Part shown: piece after piece, positions 34,396-48,554 of the stretch
How positions within the stretch are numbered: the stretch's first letter is position 1
How the letters are laid out: every line of letters begins with the position of its first letter
Assembly: GCF_001039355.2 (NCBI RefSeq)
Contig: NW_019775969.1
Coordinates: 616,729-680,728 of the forward strand
Source: Lingula anatina
Taxonomy: Eukaryota; Brachiopoda; Lingulata; Lingulida; Lingulidae
Direction of reading: 5' to 3'
DNA length: 64,000 nt
The notes under the pieces: generated by a model
What the model was told of the DNA's origin: nothing
The model's input: the letters and a program-made list of their open reading frames with translations, nothing else
Databases searched by the model: none
Made by a program: the position numbers and the translations under genes

Positions 34396-36776
34396 AGAAA
34401 ACATTAGATTGAGTTGTTCATGAGAGGCACAGTGATCGCTGGAGCAGAAACATGGTTTTCTGGGTTCAGCGACAACTGAGCGTCTGGTAATATTTTGTCT
34501 TGTGTAGATGAACCCTTCAGAATAAAGCTGTGCCGCCACAAAGTTATGTAGTGTTTGTAAATACATCGTCACTGCACAGCACTATTATTTGAATTTGTAT
34601 GGGGGCAGAACAGCTTCAGGACTGGGATATACAAGTTATATAGAGTGGACAGACCCAGCAGCGTGTACCTCTCCTGTCCTTTTGTGGTCTAAATATGGTA
34701 TTGCTAACCCATCATGGAAGTCCCTGAGGCTTTATCGTTCATTGTTTTGTGTCGTGTCGGCTCCAATCGGTTTTCCTTGAATCATACGCTATAAAAAGAC
34801 GAGGAGATTTGTGTCACGATTTCCTGTAGAGTAGCATACACGTATGATTAACGTGCCATTCATGAGAGAAAAACGTGACACTTAAAGAAAGAAGACTTGT
34901 TCAACGTTGACACCTATTCTGGGCCATAATCGCTTTTTTGAGAGGTATAAAGCTTCTCAAGACATTAAAATTAATCGACATGCACAGTGATATAGTGAAA
35001 TCATTCGAGTTAAAATTTATAGCAGGTTATGTTATATGTTTTAGGGTGTATTCTGAAGAAAATCCCCACGAACATACCATCTCCCAAAACGTTTTTACAT
35101 CGTATTTGAATAGATTTCGTACTGATCAAAATCTTGACTTTCGATGCTTTTTCTTTACAACTTTTTCATCTTTAACGTTGTAAACATGGTATTTATCGCA
35201 ATTTTATGATGATTTTTCTTTGAAATGTCCAATGAATTCCATGCTGAACTTTCAAGTTGGTAAGGTCACATCTGTTTCTCGATGTGAAATGAAAGAAGTT
35301 CAAAACTTTCCAACTCCACACCTTGATGTTGCCGTTTCAAGTGCTGGAGTAGATCTTATAGAAAGCTGCAAGCCCAACCTTGATGCCAACATAATTGATC
35401 TAGACGGAAAGATGATTTAGCCTCTAACCCCGAGAGTAACCTGAGCGGAACGATGTGGTGAGTGCTCAAAAAAAGGAGCCCATTTCCTATAATAACTCAA
35501 ATAACCCGTCAAATTAGACTAAAAATACAAATATAAATAATGGGAACTCGTGGAAACCTCTTTTAATAACATGACAAAGGCCTATCCATCCATTTTAAAC
35601 TTTAAAAGAGATACTGTTTTTTTCCAGTATTTCTCCTTCTGCAATCAAATTTGGAGCATGTTTACACTATCGCTGGAAAGATTTGATTAATATACCTCAT
35701 TTCAAAAGAATTCCTGTCCTCCTCTACCCTAAGATCCTGCAAAAGTTACTATTTCCGAGAAGATAAGCAGTTACAACATATTTTCCAACCCGCCCCCTCA
35801 GATAATAAGACAGAATTTAGCTATAAAAAGATCCTCCCGGTGCTCGAGGGTAAGTGTAATTAGTTTTTTTTTTACTTATATGCTCTCTTGTGGCTAAGAA
35901 GATGTGTTTGATAACCCAATTATACATGTATGTAGTGCATTTATGTAACGTATAAAGATTCTTGAAAAAGACTTGCACCAAACGGTTCATTCGAAAACTT
36001 ACTTTGTGAGCCACATCAAACACAAGCTCACTTTTAAAATGCATTCCTTTGCAACACTGTTCTTAGTCCTTATGGATACGTTGAACTTTAATCGTTGACA
36101 GGTTGATTAATCAATACAATTTACAACACCAACAGCGTACTGTACGTAATGTACCTGTATCTCCAATGTGTGGTCTTGGTCCTTCAGGTCCAGTGAATGT
36201 GGGAAATTATGGAGTAGTGTTAAAACAACACGCACATGCCTCTGTTAAATGATAGTTAATGAATCTTAGATAATTTCACTGACATACAATTCCAACGTTC
36301 TCAGTTTGTTAATTCTTTCTTTCCTGTAGGGTCATGTTTCTTTCTAGTGACTGCTTCATTCGGTAAATGTGGTGTGTGTAGGCGGCTGTTCTTTCTCTCA
36401 CCAATTATTTTTATTGAAAATTCATTGATGTATTATGTTATCAGACTCATATGCAATAAGCAAGGATGGCCAAAGCACTAAGTTTTCTCCGCTGCATGAG
36501 TTCTAGCCCAAAGAAATCCCTTAACAAAACAATTAGTTTCCGATAAATTGTTTCATAAGGCATTGCGCGCAGCAGTGCCTTGAATTACAACTTGTTTTGT
36601 CGGCGCGCAAATGATTTCGACAAAACACATGCTTGAAGGTACTCTTGCTTTGTTTGTAAGCGATTCTGGGAGATTTGTAACAAGCGCACGGCCGTCTGGT
36701 ACATTTAAATATCGTTATGTCACATCCTGAGCAATGTAATCGTGGGCGTAAGGCGTGCACGATATTTATCAAAGGG

Positions 36777-36810
36777 TATATAAAGCAAAATGTGTTGTGA
36801 CGCCTTCATT
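36777..36810 (+). promoter_or_regulatory. Candidate TATA/Inr core promoter for the GPCR gene
   Basis: TATATAAAG at 36777-36785 is followed 20-25 nt later by an initiator-like TTCATT (36805-36810), the normal TATA to start spacing. It lies about 875 nt upstream of the GPCR start codon on the same strand. The intervening leader may be spliced: a polypyrimidine tract ending TTTTTCCAG precedes 36982. Confidence 0.45.
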
Positions 36811-37684
36811 TTTTTTACTTAGGGAAAACAGAGTGTTTGAAGAGCTGCGGCAATACTGTTGAATTTTAGTGATCAGGTTGGTTTAGTAGGATTACATGCA
36901 TCACCTAATAATTTTCAAAGCGTCACTTGTACGTGCAGTTCATATCGATCTGTATAATAATCTCATCAATTTATTTTTCCAGCAAAAAGGCGTATAATAC
37001 CGACCTGAGTGGTAAAGTTAGCCGACATCGTAAACTGTTCAGTTCTACCTTCCTTGTTAAAGACAACGTTTCCGCAGAAAACTTATACTTTATGTGAACT
37101 GGCAGCTTGTCAGCCCGTTCATCAGAAGGTGTGGCAAGAAGCAAGCTGCTGGCATATTTGTAGTCTTCGATCGTATTTAAGAGCAGATCAAGCGGCATTT
37201 TTACGTTACATATCGGTAGAGGAAGACGCTTGTTCTCTCTCTGGGTCAAAGACAACAGGACATAAAGGGACAAAGAGGGGGACGTGTACCTGATAGCGAA
37301 ATAACTGTCATCGTTTTCATCTGGAGTTGGTAATTAACCTGGCCCGCAGGTCGTTTGCACGTTGTGGAATAAATCAAGAGACGTTGTTTATATCGATCGC
37401 AAGATCACGGCGGCTCAACATTTGCGTGTCCACGTAAGATTTACGATCGTGTGACAAGGAAATGAAAAGGCATACATTTATTTCAAATGTCAGAGGCAGA
37501 GATTTCTAAGAAACACAGGATAATATATACAGGATGGCCAAGAAATTACTCGTCTAAAGTAACCAGGAGTCAGCTAAAAAGAACTCGATACGGGGAATTA
37601 TTCAGAGAAGACTAAATTAAACTTCATTTGCTACTTGGTTATCATAATAAAATTTTCCTGGCCTTCCTGAACTGGACCGTGGCC

Positions 37685-40600
37685 ATGGAGATCGGCAATA
37701 CGACAAGTTTCTGGGTAAACTATTCCACTTTCAATCATCCTCCTGACACCATGCTGAACACAAGCGGCAAAGTAACTTCCTCGATTTCGAACAATCAAGG
37801 GAGCTGGACAGAAAGCGGCATTACAGAAATCTTCTTCACTTTCGACAAACCAGCAACCGTGGTCTTATTTGCTTTGTATATACCGATATTCGTTGTTGCA
37901 CTGTTTGCAAATGTTTTGGTAATTTACATTGTGATGCGGTTCAAAGCGATGAGAAGAGCGAAAAACTTGTTCATCTTTAGCTTGGCCCTGGCAGATTTGG
38001 GTGTGACATTCATTTGCATGCCCGTTAGCTTAGGAGTCATCGTGTACAAAGTTTGGATATATGGTGCAGCACTATGCAAGCTTTCATGGTACATGCAAGG
38101 TAAGTAACCTTTCTGGTGAATGTTTGAGCTTTCTACTGTTTTGTTTACAAGAGTAACTAAGTCATAAATGCTAGACAATATGCTATAAATAACAATTTGT
38201 GTTCGACAGAATAAATGTTCATTGTCTGAGACATCCATTTGCTTTATTATGAATATATTTATCAGCTGCTAACACTATTCTTCATAAATGCGACAAATGA
38301 ATACAACAACACAGAAGATAATCTTAATATCCCGAACACAGAATATCCCTTGAGCTCTCACAACCGATTACATATGGTGATGTATGGAGTTCAATCTTTT
38401 TTAGATGACAAGAGTTGTGTTCAGGAAAATTATTTGTTCTTTGCAATATTACATGTGCCCTTTTATTGATGGATTCATCATTTCATTCTGTAACCGCTGC
38501 CTTATCTGCATGAGTAGGCATCTGTTACTTTCCATCGACTAAACTATACATCAGTCTTTATTAGAGGGCGACACTTCGTCTTATCTTGAAAAGAAACGAC
38601 TGATGGCATATGCAACTGAACAAAACATAGCGTTTTCCCTTTTGGACTGATAAATCAACTATCTCGTCAGCTGGAAAATAATGTTTGGCATCGTATGCAA
38701 ACCAAAACTAAACGCGTATTCCAAAGACATGCCACTGTCGCGGTACTGGTGTGTCCAGTGACAGTACCGAACTGGCGTTTTTATGAAAACGGGCAGTTTT
38801 GTTAATGACGAGAACGGAATATCCATGTTAATATCAACCTTTTCATTTAGTCGCTGAGAAGAACCTATATTTAAGTACCGTAAAACAGGATTTGGGTGCA
38901 TTTTTTAACGTGGCACTTTCATGTATTTGAAATGCCAGCAGTGCTTATTGCTTAAACCTGTGTGAAAGAGTTAATGCCAAACTTACATTTTAAAACCTTT
39001 TTTTTCGGTCTTCGTTGTGAAAGTAGCTGCATGTTTGGTTGTATAGAAATAGCAGTTCGAGTCTTTTGCTAAGGTACGTGTTGGGCTTGGTTTGTTACTT
39101 TGATTGTAATTCAAAGATCGATAAAAAGCAACCAAATTTTCCCGAAAACTTAATGAACTTTAACTTGACCAACTGCGTCTTATATCAGTCGATGGTTTCG
39201 CTACGACTGCCAAACCTGAAATGAGGCGGTTGTGTGATAAATCTTATGAATCCGATGATAACAAATGAAATAGATAATTTCAAGGGAAAATAAACGACTC
39301 CTTTACAAAGGTGTTGAGGATATATCAAAATTTTGTTTCAGCGTTCTTAGTACTTATTTCTATCACTTGGGACATGAGTTGAGCCTTCTTTGGTGTGACG
39401 GAAATGATAGTCCTAGGAATGGAAGTCGGGGTCCTATATGATTAGTACAGATTAAGGTTAGTCGGAGTATTTTGGTTAATACATGGGACAAATGTCACCT
39501 GTACAAAGTAATGGGGAACGGTTTCTACGGTTCCTACAGTTCCTAGCGGACTACCATTCCTGTCACACGGCACTACAACATGCAGAAGAAATGTGCCCAA
39601 TAAATGATAATACTAACGTATTTTTTGCATACATCACAGCAAACGTTTTGGTGTTAAGAGTAAAAGCTATTATTTGGCTTAGTCATTTTATACTTACTTA
39701 TTGTCCATCGACAATGAGGAAAAATGAAAATTGTCTCAAAGGTTTGATAGGCGCAATATAATGTTTCCCGTTCAGAAATCTGCATGCAGAAATGACCATA
39801 AGCGTTTTGACAAAGGCTTGACCAGTTTTGTTTGCCCGTTTGACATTTTCTTGGAAACTGCCACTTCGGCTGAAAAAAAGTTCATTTAGTATCATTAAGA
39901 TCCAACAATTACAATTATCGACCCCACACTGTGCTTTAAAATTAGAGTAATCAGCAAGAAATCGTTATTTCTAGTGAGGAAAATTAGTTTAATTAGTTAA
40001 ATTTGTTAGCACTGTTCCCTTCATTAGCAGTTTGTAATCCACTGAAAGTAGCTACACCTCCCTTTCTGTAGAGACAAAATTGGAAATCAACCAAAAATGA
40101 AGGGATACGCTTTCAAAAAGATCTTGAAGAGATGCAAATTCAGACCGTGGGATTGGTGATACGATGCGTACTTTAACCGATTATAAATGAAAGATATCGA
40201 ACAGCTCTTTGTCCGTGAATTCGATATTCTCATCTTCCCTTTGTTTGATTTGAGTTTAAAACACCGTGTCGCCAGTGGCCCGTAATAGTACGGATGGATA
40301 CAACATTTACATGTTCTTATGCAACGTGTGCTTTGCGCGATCAACATGAGATATTTAAACACATTTCAACATGATTGAACTGGGCCCATTGAACTCAAAT
40401 AACAGCAACATTCATTGCAAGCCGATAAATATGATCAGGCCAATCTTTTATTACATACGGTCAGGCATGTGTCAGTCACAGTAACACTCACCAACATGTA
40501 ATAAGAAATGTGTCTGTTCAGTGCAGTCAAGGGTTCTGGAAAATATTCAGGCAGTAAATGATCTGAATGATGACATTACGTCTGAACGCGTTATCTCAGC

Positions 40601-43143
40601 TTGATGTGTTACTGGAAATCTGGGAACGATGTTTAAATATAACCTCAAAACAGTGGGGGAATTTGTTCGTTCTTACTTATCGCGAAAGTTCGAGGAAATG
40701 TGCCACTGGCTTTTTTTTCAGTTTACCGTTAAAGCCGCCCTAACGCCTCGAGCGTGCTGGTGTAATTAACATGGTTCTTTTAAGGCTAATCAATTCTTTG
40801 GTTTTTCTTCACAGACATCTTAAAAGAACTCCGGGAAATCAAACAGTCTGTCAATTTCCCTTTGAGGTGAACCCGTACAATGTTGCTTTTGAAGACCTTG
40901 ATCAAACGATTGGGTTGACAACTTAACTCTGTGCAATTTGTCTAAACCTTCTGGGACACCTTAAAAGAACTGCTAAAGAAAGTATTACCAAATCGAATGG
41001 TAGACTTGGTATCAATGACTTTCACACAGTAAATGAAACAATCAACTTGACTAATTTCTGTTGCTATCGGCGCGACTTCTTCTTATCTAATGTATTATCT
41101 TTAAGATCTTACCAAATGATTAGGTTTAGAATGCCTTTAAGTATAGTATGAACATTTATACAGCTATGGGTACAAATATAACAGCAACCTCACATTTACG
41201 AATTAGGCAGTCGCTGTTAGTGTTATACCGTATGCTTCAGGCTAACACATGCGAAATAGAACAGCAAGTGGCGCCTGTTTACGTCTCGCTATTGACCACC
41301 GCACCTAAATGATCTTTCCTACTTTGGCAAAGCTTTTCATTTGTGAGGGATTAATGCTGACATAGGCCAAAAAGAACACTCTAATTAAGAATCGATGTAA
41401 AAATGCAGATAAAAACAAAATGTTTACGATTGATAGAACGAAGTAGGAGCACGGTTTCAGAAAAATTGCTGAATGTCAGATAAACACGAAAGATCACGAA
41501 AAGACGTTTGATTCTAGTCGCGTTAAAACATACTGTATATCGGCCATTGCATGAAAAAGTTTTAACTGAAACCAGACACAGTGCAGCAAGAGACCATTTA
41601 CAATTATTTTCATTGATTTAACCATATTTTGCATTATGTCATAAAAGGTAATCAACGTGAACCGTTACTTTACATTTGTCACAAATGGTCTTACATTCTG
41701 TGCTTACTATCTCCAAGAAAAAAAGAGAGAAATTTGATTGTTGAGGTGTAATGTCAATGGACCTGGCGTGTGAATATCTCGTTTGGAAAGACTGATGAAT
41801 GCCCTATCTAATGTTGTAGGCTATGTTTAACGTGTCGTTTCTCGGTATATATGCAGACCGCGGTGCGACTATTTGGTCCACGAAATACAAAAATGAGCTC
41901 TGGAGATATAATGCCCACACGCATTTCGTTCCATTCTTATTCTTGGATTTAGCATCACGCTACTGGTAAAGCTGAATAAAGGCTGTAAACAGGAAATCTC
42001 TAAAGCTCCAAACAGAATTAGAATGTCGTTTGATTACTTGACTCTGTTTACTACTTCTACACACAAACAAAAAACGGTTTTGATTGGCATAACGTCAAAT
42101 AATTTGTATTGTATCACTAACCTAAAGTTTCTACATCTTTTTATACATACTTAGTATACGAGTATTCTTTTACTGGAAATTAAGACATTAAGAGAAATAA
42201 AGACAACAACATGAGCAAAGCTAATGGTAAACAACCGAGATTCATGCATAAGTAAACCGTGCTATGTCTACTCATCAAGGCCAATCAATACAATCTCTGT
42301 TATAAATGAATTAGTATTTCCGTAGGCGTGTGTTAATTGTCAAAATATGTAGCAATCCGTTTTATACAAACCCATCTCAAAGTTTTTATTATGCCTTTAA
42401 TTATTGTCTGTCAGTTAATTAACATCAGCAACAACACTTTATTTACAGGAGTATGTGTGGCTACCAGTATCCTAACCTTGCAGGCCATGGCGCTAGATCG
42501 TTATATATCAATTCGGCACCCGATGTCTGGAAACCGACTGAAAACAAGCAAACAAATCATTCAGATCCTGGCAGGAATCTGGGTATTTTCTTTGCTGTTC
42601 CTGGGGCCTATCTTATACGTACGACAAGTTGACAGTTATGCGCATCTGCCAGTGATAGGAAGTTTGGATTTCTGTGCTGAGAAATGGCCAAGACCCGACG
42701 GCAAGGATAAGATGGCTTACGGCATTCTGTTGCTGCTCATAGTTTACGTGATCCCCTGTGCTGTGGTTGCTGTTTGTTACGCATTCATCGGCAAAACACT
42801 GTTTTCTAAGGAGCTACAAAAGGAAAGTGACATAAACAATACGACGTCAACTTTGATTAGGGGCCGCAAGAGGGCAGCACGGACGCTCATTGGACTGATT
42901 ATTGTATTCATTTGTTGCTGGCTGCCCTATAACATAACTTCAATGTATTTAGACGTCGTTTCCACGGAGACCGATGAACTTAAGATGCTGCCGTTCACTC
43001 TTTGGTTGGGACACGCTCATAGTGCTTTGAACCCGGTACTATATTGTTTGTTCAACAAGCGATTCGGAAAATACATTAAAAAAGCCTTTACATGCAAAAA
43101 AGAAGACTACAAAGCCCCACACTTAGCCAACCACTTCGGATAA
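37685..43143 (+). CDS. Class A (rhodopsin-like) peptide-type G protein-coupled receptor
   Basis: Seven-transmembrane plasma-membrane receptor in two exons, 37685-38099 and 42449-43143, joined in phase 1 (CAAG|GTAAGT, TTTACAG|GA) to give 369 residues. The start is the ATG in a perfect GCCATGG context. N-glycosylation sites at N5, N12 and N25 mark an extracellular N-terminus. TM1 contains FANVLVIY and TM2 SLALADLG. The TM3 cysteine is in ALCKLSW, the DRY motif at 155-157, the ECL2 cysteine in DFCAEKW, and TM6 has CCWLPYN. TM7 has NPVLY at 333-337. Helix 8 ends KKAFTC with a possible palmitoylated cysteine. The single 4.3-kb intron interrupts TM3. Basic RGRKRAAR precedes TM6. Motifs suggest a neuropeptide or monoamine-type receptor; no ligand family is clear to me (QRFP, orexin, galanin and GPR83-like groups all share some features). 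Confidence 0.93.
38100..42448 (+). other. GPCR intron
   Basis: A 4.35-kb intron with ordinary CpG density. ORFs inside it have no recognised content. No RNA gene or nested gene is seen. Confidence 0.8.
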
Positions 43144-43736
43144 AAATCTCTTTGGCTGCAAGGTTTTGGTCCTAACTCATCAGTTGCAGCAAATATATTT
43201 AACTGGCAAAAGCAGGAAATAACTTGGTGATTTTTTTTCTTACCAACGGTGATCAAACTTTTGATTGATAAGATAACAATGGTATAAAATAGTACGATGT
43301 CAGATCGAGAACCGCTAGGCCATGCTTGTATCGGTCTAGCTTCCCACACTTTGGAGTTTGCAGTGGACTGCAGCCATCCAACACGACTAGTGACAAAAGT
43401 GGCAACGGTCTATATGTAATTCAAGGGCGCCCGATTTTAACTTTGTATGAACAATGGTGCTACATTACTGGTTTTGTTTATCCATTTAATGCCATGACAT
43501 TCAAAAACTGTTTATAACAAGATGTTGAGATATTCATGGTAATTGTAGACTGCAAGGCAGTTAATGATATTACTACGTATGCACTGAACTTTTTACATCG
43601 ACAAAAATTTAAAAAAATCGAGGAGCAGTGTAACTCATAGTTGAAAACTTGCATACATTGTATTATATCTGATATTCAAATGAGCTTCAATAAGTAATCT
43701 TTACACATGTAATTATTTTGCTGACAATACATCACG

Positions 43737-43842
43737 TTCTTTCTCTCCCTTTCTCCCTCTCTCTCTCTCTCTCTCTTTTTCTCTCCCCCATTCTCTCGCT
43801 CTCTCTCACTCTCACTCTCTCTCTCTCTCACACACACACACA
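43737..43842. repeat. CT then CA microsatellite
   Basis: An interrupted (CT)n tract grading into (CA)n, about 105 bp, roughly 0.6 kb downstream of the GPCR stop codon. Confidence 0.9.
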
Positions 43843-45832
43843 TGTAGGCCTGCGTTGTCCCAGTACTGTACATACATGCACGTCGCATTTAATTACTATT
43901 TTCAGCATTGAACTGAGAATTTTTAGTGAATTAAAGCATTTCCTGTAATTGATTTTCAGTCCGTTATTTGATATCATATAATCATTTTGTTTGGTGCATA
44001 TGCAAACACATGGAACAATGACAAACATATTGACTTAAACGCATCTGTGAAAAATGGCCGACTTAGTGATGCCTCGGGAAAGAGCCTAACCGTCAACTAA
44101 AGAGAAACATTAATTCCTTATCCCACAAAACGTCTCTGGCTTAAATAGAATGCGCTTCATCCAGTATGACATGTAAAATTCTTGGCAATCCCTCCAGTAA
44201 TTTTGAGAACAGTTCCATCGATCGAGGGGCATGTCATAAGTGTGAATGTTGTGCGCCTCTAGTACTAGATATCAAATAATTGACGCCAGCAATTTCTTCA
44301 CCCTGGAGTTGAGTAGCTGATGAAAACTCGTTAGCTGAAGGAGAACCGTGTGATGGTGCTGGCTGAAGAAGTGAGTTTTAGTCTAATAAATTTTTTAACT
44401 CAGGGTGGTAATACCGATCTTCTGAGTATTCCAGATAACTCGAGTTCAGGCTCGCAGGATTCCATTACATTTCTGTAAAATTTCTTGTGTGCAAAGCCCC
44501 AGTGGGCCTTTTGTATGCCTCACGAGGATGTTAGGATGATTATATCTTTGATTTAAATGAGGCTGCATTAAGCATAAAAAACTAAATCAAAATTAGATCG
44601 GCCGGGAAAAGCACTAAGCTTGTATCAGAAAAAGATATTGATAGCCGCCAAAACAGGCTCAGATTAATAATATTTCCGTAAAACGGTTTTGCATATGCTT
44701 GTTATAGTTTCACTCAATCTTGTAAAATATTTCAATAAAACGCAAAATAAAAAAAAAACATGTTCACGCGATAAATATAACAGAAGCAAAAAGTGACATA
44801 ATTTAAATCATAAACTGTAGTTTTTAGGGCATTTACAGCAAACTTTACACACATAAAACAATTGATAGATTTTCGTATGGCACGCAAAGGGAAATTTGTA
44901 GATATATGCCAATAACTAGTTCTTACCTTAAACATGGTCATAGGTAAACTTAAAAGAAATACACCCCTGAGATTTCTGTTTTATAGAAAATAAAGTATGG
45001 AAAAGGGCAAAGGTTTAAAAAAATGAAATATTTCCAGACAATATATGCCTGATGCTTCTAACGCCCGTGCATGTACGTCATCCTCCGCCTATGTGTAGTG
45101 TAAGTGCTGTGTGGTTTTATAACTGATAATAGACTCAATGATGTTATATGAAATGATAACCGACAATCAAATAATCGACAATCAGCAGAGTAGAACATTA
45201 TCACGCTCAGAAAAACTAATCTACAGCATCGCTTTTTGGATCGTGACTGAAGAAAATGAGCATTTTTCGAAAATGTGCAATATATCAATGTATTACCTTT
45301 GTGGATTCCTACCTGTGTACTGTGTTACCTACATAAAATCATATTCAAAATCACGCCAAGTTAATGTGGATGCTTTTTCATTGCCCCATTACCCTTCAAC
45401 GTGGATATATGCTATTCGATGTGACTACATCTTTCAATACTTAATGGAAGCCAGGTCAAGCTTGATAACAGAGAAGCAGCGTTTTTTGTACCCCTGCTGA
45501 TTTGATCGTGGGTTGGAATAAATTTCCTTTATTTTGGTGCCCTAAACACTAGATCATGTGTTGCCTTAATATCCCTCTCTTACTTTCCCTTTGATTTTTA
45601 TTTCTAATGTTGTAAAAAAATCAATCCGTAACAAGGAAGAAATCGAAAAACCAATCATAATCTAAAAATCCTCTTATTATCATCAGAGACGCTGCAGGAA
45701 AAAGGGTGACGACTCCACCGAAGGATACTAAGCATATGGGCGCCAAAATAATGACAATTTCACAAGAAAGTTATAAATCAAAAATATCTCTCCTTCTATA
45801 GCACCGCCATGATCGACCACATGAATATTATT

Positions 45833-45859
45833 GGATAGATAATATTATATTATCTATCC
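45833..45859. repeat. 12-bp-arm inverted repeat
   Basis: GGATAGATAATA and its exact reverse complement TATTATCTATCC are separated by three bases. Short AT-rich hairpin in intergenic DNA. Confidence 0.8.
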
Positions 45860-48517
45860 ACTTTCGTTTTTGTTTTTTACACTATTTTCCAATCTTAGCC
45901 CAGCACACTGTAAGGGCCAAAGTCATCGTGTCCTATATTTGTAGTCCATTGTTCTACTTATTCAAATAGATGTAAATGACTACATCGATAAAGTCAAAGC
46001 TGCAAGCATAGACTTAAAATCAAAGGATTGTCACCAAACTTCCAAAAGTTATCAAAATCATTATCAACACATCCGGCGTGTTTAATCTAAACGTGCGAAT
46101 CAATTTTTTTCAATAATTTGATAAATATTGAATTCTAGCGTAATTGTCCGAATGAATAGTGGAGGTGACATATTGGGTATGAAGTATTGTCAGTCCTAAA
46201 GCAATTGCCCATAAATTTCTTCCAGCCATTGGGTGAACTGGCTCACTGGATGATGTAAAAGTGCTTGTTGAACTGGAAATCATGTGTTCTTTTTTTAACA
46301 ACAGATGTGTTTTATCTCAGTTCATGGGCGAATCTCCATGAACAGTATCTTAAAAGTTCTTTTCATCTATCGCTGCATACTTTCAGTAATCAACTTTAGT
46401 AATATTTTGCTTTATTAGCAAAAAGAAGATATTTGGATTTATGGTTCTTTTTGGTCAAATTACATCTCCATTAGGCTCGCCTTTGGTTTTGACAACTTGG
46501 CAGCTTTCTGTCTTATCAAGATATGTGTCTAATATGTTTTACAGTGTATGAGCAGCGCATATTGTAACTTTTGATTAATTTATTGAAAGGAAATCGACAT
46601 TCGAAAATGAATAAATATTTCAGTAAAATAAAAAAAATACTTGCAGTGGGGGTCATCAAGGTACAGTACAAACCCCTAAAAACACACGATAACAGTGGAC
46701 AGGCAGTGAGTGCAAACTATGTGAAATATCATTTATCAAGAGCAGTTAAATTCACTGTTTTAACTTAGCCACAGGTAAAACAAACCCCTACGCTACCCTT
46801 TCCTCGAGTGCACGGCCAATAGATATGTGCACTCAGTTAAACCGACAGCTCCTGTAATTATCTTTTCCCCCTAAACTTCAACTTGGACGTATGAATAAGT
46901 TCTACACCTGGCAAAATCAAATAAGATGTAGCATTACCATATGATTATATAACTATAAACTACATTATCCAATGACTGTTGAAAAAGATCCATCTTGCGT
47001 AATAAATATGACGTGCATACCAGACTTTGAAAAGCCTGAAGGTATATGATCTATTTGTCAGTTCAAAAATTTTGCCAGGCACATTTTTTCTAAGTAAAAT
47101 GTACATGTGGCAATCAAATGCAAGAGGAAGAAGAACAAAAATTAAAATAAAATAAAAGCAAGCGCAGCTGTACGCACCGATTTGACTGCAATTGCAAGTG
47201 TGTTTTCAAGTCGCTGATTATTTTCTACTAAAACAAGATACATTCAACTTTTATCAAAAATACGTAACATAAATAAAATGAAGCTTACCTTTGCTAGCAA
47301 AAAATGGCTGAGCACGATCTATATTTACTATACCACACGATTTTATTTGGGAGAAGAGACAGACATAACAAATATTAGGCTCTACCCTTGAAGAAGCAAA
47401 CGAGAGTTGACTGTAAATATTTTCTTAGAAAGTTGTTTCGGTGTTCTTCACCCTAACTCTCGTCTCCCTAAAAGAAAGAAAGAAAGGATCAGAAAAAAAG
47501 AAAAAGAAACTACTACTTCTGCAGTCATCAACATGACAAAGACAGATGCACCTCCAATTACTAACTTTAAAAAAACTACTAATCTTTGGTCGTGCCTTAT
47601 CTGTAGACACTACTGTAACTTCAAGTTTTATGACTCTGGGATTGTTTGTTAAATAAAAAAGGGAATGTATGAAATAATATATCGGTATAATGACTCTCTG
47701 CACATTCACGTCGCTAAGCGTATTCAGATTGACATGTGTGCACAGCGTATTTTCTAAGTTCACGGTTGAAACACGTAAATAAAATAAGATAGCACAACTC
47801 GTAAGTTAATTTATCTTTTAATAAATATAGAGGTATATTTGACCTTAGATTTGCGTGACATCTGAGGAATAGGAGTCAGACTTCAGTACCATTTAGTGTT
47901 CACTTCAAAAGACAAGAATTACCCGACACGCATGTAGGCCTAGTCTGTGTTTTGGTTTAGTATATCGTGCTGCCTTGGTATAATATCTTGACAGAAGCGG
48001 TGGACTCTAGTTTTATAGCTAAAATAAATTATGTTTATGGTAGAAGTGTGATGGAAACACCCCTTCAATGCAAATACATATCAAATGCCATTTAAAGACA
48101 AAATTTTCTTGTGCGATTTCACTTGTCTAGCAGGCATAGAAGCGATAGTTTTGGTAGACAGTGACATCAATTCAGTAACCATTCTTTGCTAGTCTTAATT
48201 TCACTTTGTGATCAGATCGATATAGACATTAGCACGGGTAAGTTTTGAGCTCACCGATGGCCAATTTATACAGAGTTGGCGGAGTGCGCCTTGACAGAAC
48301 ACTAGTGTAAACGGAAAATACTTCACAGCCCTTTGATATTTATTGCTGGAATTCGCTCATGTAGATGTCTGTATTTTAATTAGTGAAGCAATTGATGAAG
48401 GTCGTATACTGTTGCTTATAAAGTATTACGCAGGGCTCTTTAATCAACCTGCCATCTTATATCAGTGCATTGTCAATTTAGGTTACTTTGCTCACTACCT
48501 CATAATACCTCTTTTTG

Positions 48518-48520
<3 letters not shown>

Positions 48521-48551
<31 letters not shown>
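48521..48551. repeat. CA microsatellite
   Basis: About fifteen CA units in intergenic DNA. Confidence 0.95.

Positions 48552-48554
<3 letters not shown>

Larger units (their letters stand above)
31557..36776. other. CpG-rich intergenic region
   Basis: No gene that I can support. It contains two diverged related segments near 32.6 and 33.6 kb (listed separately) and TATA-like boxes at 32836 (TATAAAAGG) and 34790 (TATAAAAAG). A strong-Kozak ATG at 32996 precedes a 12-codon stretch ending at a donor (CATA|GTAATG). These could be remains of small genes, but no complete reading frame can be assembled. Confidence 0.4.

Noticed and set aside
45138-45500. 120-codon plus-strand ORF
   Set aside because: No domain, no splice signals that extend it, and no neighbouring exons.
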